From positions 1 through 5,519 of the forward strand of contig JADFPK010000133.1 of the NCBI GenBank assembly GCA_022562375.1: DNA of 5,519 nt. The letters are read 5' to 3'. This document shows positions 4,656-5,519 of the stretch, in pieces. Origin of the DNA: Pseudomonadota bacterium (GTDB lineage: Bacteria; Pseudomonadota; Alphaproteobacteria; SMXQ01). Within the stretch, counting starts at the first letter, position 1. Every line of letters begins with the position of its first letter. Under the pieces are notes generated by a model. It was given only the letters and a program-made list of their open reading frames with translations. It ran no database searches and was not told the DNA's origin. A program made the translations under genes and the position numbers.

Positions 4656-5519
4656 CGCGCCCACCGTTGTCACCCATCGCCGTTGACGCCGTGGCGCCGG
4701 CGTTACTTTGCGTAAAGGCGCCGGTCAAGGTCATGCCTTGGGCCCACAACGCCGCCGCCCCGCTGATGGCGACCGTCGCTAAGGTCGCCGCCTGGACGAT
4801 GAGCGTCATGGCCAGCGCCGTTTCCACTTCGACGCCGAGCCCCTCGAGGACGAACACCGCCCCCGCCGTGAAACCGCCGACGATGCGAAGGGTCCCGGCG
4901 AGGACGACGAGGAAACCGAGAAAGACCATCAAGAAAAGATAACCCGCGGGCGTCAGCACGACGCCGAAGGCGAGCCCGGCCCACAGGAAGTAGCCGATGG
5001 CGACGATCTTGATGGCGATGGATGTGATGACGATGGCGGCTCCCCGCCAGGCCTCGCTGGGCCAGACGACGCCTTCGAAGAAATGACGGACGAAATCCCG
5101 CACCGGATCGCGCCAACGCCGGGGCAGCCATCCGATGAGGCGCGGGCGCGCGCCGGCAGCCCGGTTCCGCCGCCGCCGGCCGAACACGACCAGCACCGCG
5201 ATCGATGCTGAAAACACGACCAGGCTCCCCAGGGCTCCCCACCTCAGGCCCTCCCGGATGGCGCCGCCGGCATCGGGAAACCGGACGAGCTCCAGCGCCA
5301 GCGCGGTAAAGGCGACGAAGACGATGCCGTCGATCAGGCGGTCCAAGGCGACGGTGGCAAGAAGGGTGCTGGTGCGAAGCGCCTCGAGACGCGCGATCAG
5401 CCAGGCGCGCACCAGCGGGCTGACCCGGACCGGGGTTACGAGGTTGGCGAGATACCCGGCCATTATGGCGCCGAACAGCCGCCAGGTCCCCACCGGGCGG
5501 AGGGGATAGAGCATCTGGC
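4648..5519 (-). CDS. Flippase-like membrane protein (YbhN / LPG-synthase transmembrane family), 5' part outside window
   Basis: About 289 residues are visible and the frame is still open at the window edge. Members usually carry one or two more N-terminal helices, so the ATG at 5514 is probably internal. The hallmark is near the visible start: GYLANLVTPVRVSPLVRAWL, followed by LATVALDRLIDG, matching the family's N-x-x-x-P-x-R-x-(G/S)-x-x-x-R and V-x-x-(E/D)-R-x-x-D blocks. Further hydrophobic segments and a basic cytoplasmic loop (FGRRRRNRAAGARPR) follow, with LRIVGGFTAGAVFVLEGLGV late in the protein. The domain is the lipid-flipping half of MprF and occurs alone in many bacteria, where it is linked to moving lipids or lipid-linked precursors across the inner membrane. 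There is no sign of the aminoacyl-transferase domain. Its 3' end overlaps the MFS start, so it heads or continues that operon. The lipid substrate is unknown. Confidence 0.85.
   Translation of the reverse strand, partial: QMLYPLRPVGTWRLFGAIMAGYLANLVTPVRVSPLVRAWLIARLEALRTSTLLATVALDRLIDGIVFVAFTALALELVRFPDAGGAIREGLRWGALGSLVVFSASIAVLVVFGRRRRNRAAGARPRLIGWLPRRWRDPVRDFVRHFFEGVVWPSEAWRGAAIVITSIAIKIVAIGYFLWAGLAFGVVLTPAGYLFLMVFLGFLVVLAGTLRIVGGFTAGAVFVLEGLGVEVETALAMTLIVQAATLATVAISGAAALWAQGMTLTGAFTQSNAGATASTAMGDNGGRDA

Overview
The window is about 65-70% GC by eye and gene-dense. It looks like a Rhodospirillales-type alphaproteobacterium: it carries a stand-alone prephenate dehydratase with an ACT domain of the alphaproteobacterial form (KLESYMVGG, ADIEGHPEE). 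The lineage call is an inference from protein style, not a database result.

Layout. One gene lies on the + strand, at the left edge: pheA (1-875), the last step toward phenylpyruvate in phenylalanine synthesis. It is probably complete except for the first base of its start codon. Everything else reads leftward on the - strand. In transcription order from the right edge: a tight, overlapping group of three genes, made of a YbhN/MprF-type flippase-like membrane protein (4648-5519, cut by the window), an MFS transporter (3408-4655) and a gamma-glutamylcyclotransferase (GGCT) (2851-3402). Next come a mer-type promoter/operator (2804-2835), a 20-codon leader ORF (2724-2786), the remains of an outer-membrane beta-barrel gene (2369-2727), a secreted MerP-like heavy-metal-binding protein (1989-2309), a second GGCT paralogue (1371-1901), an intrinsic terminator (1335-1360), a second mer-type operator (1307-1338) and a Hg(II)-type MerR regulator (872-1285). 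The merR and pheA stop codons overlap in a shared CTAG.

How the parts fit. The MerR has its three cysteines at 81, 116 and 125, the same spacing as the Hg(II)-binding cysteines of Tn501 MerR (82, 117, 126). Two sites closely matching the classical mer operator (CCGTAC, 4 nt, GTACGG) lie in the window. One precedes merR and the other precedes the metal-binding-protein operon. This supports a mercury-responsive (or similar soft-metal) regulon. The window, however, contains no mercuric reductase (MerA) and no MerT/MerF inner-membrane importer. Instead the regulon holds a lone periplasmic metal-binding protein, a broken outer-membrane protein and a thiol-metabolism-type enzyme (GGCT). Two GGCT paralogues each sit directly upstream of a mer operator, which suggests that a GGCT-operator unit was duplicated. 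The most interesting idea here is a link between mercury sensing and gamma-glutamyl peptide (glutathione-type) turnover.

No RNA genes, insertion sequences, CRISPR arrays or origins were seen. No intergenic stretch exceeds about 220 bases, and the largest (between the beta-barrel remnant and the right-hand GGCT) is filled by the leader ORF and the promoter.
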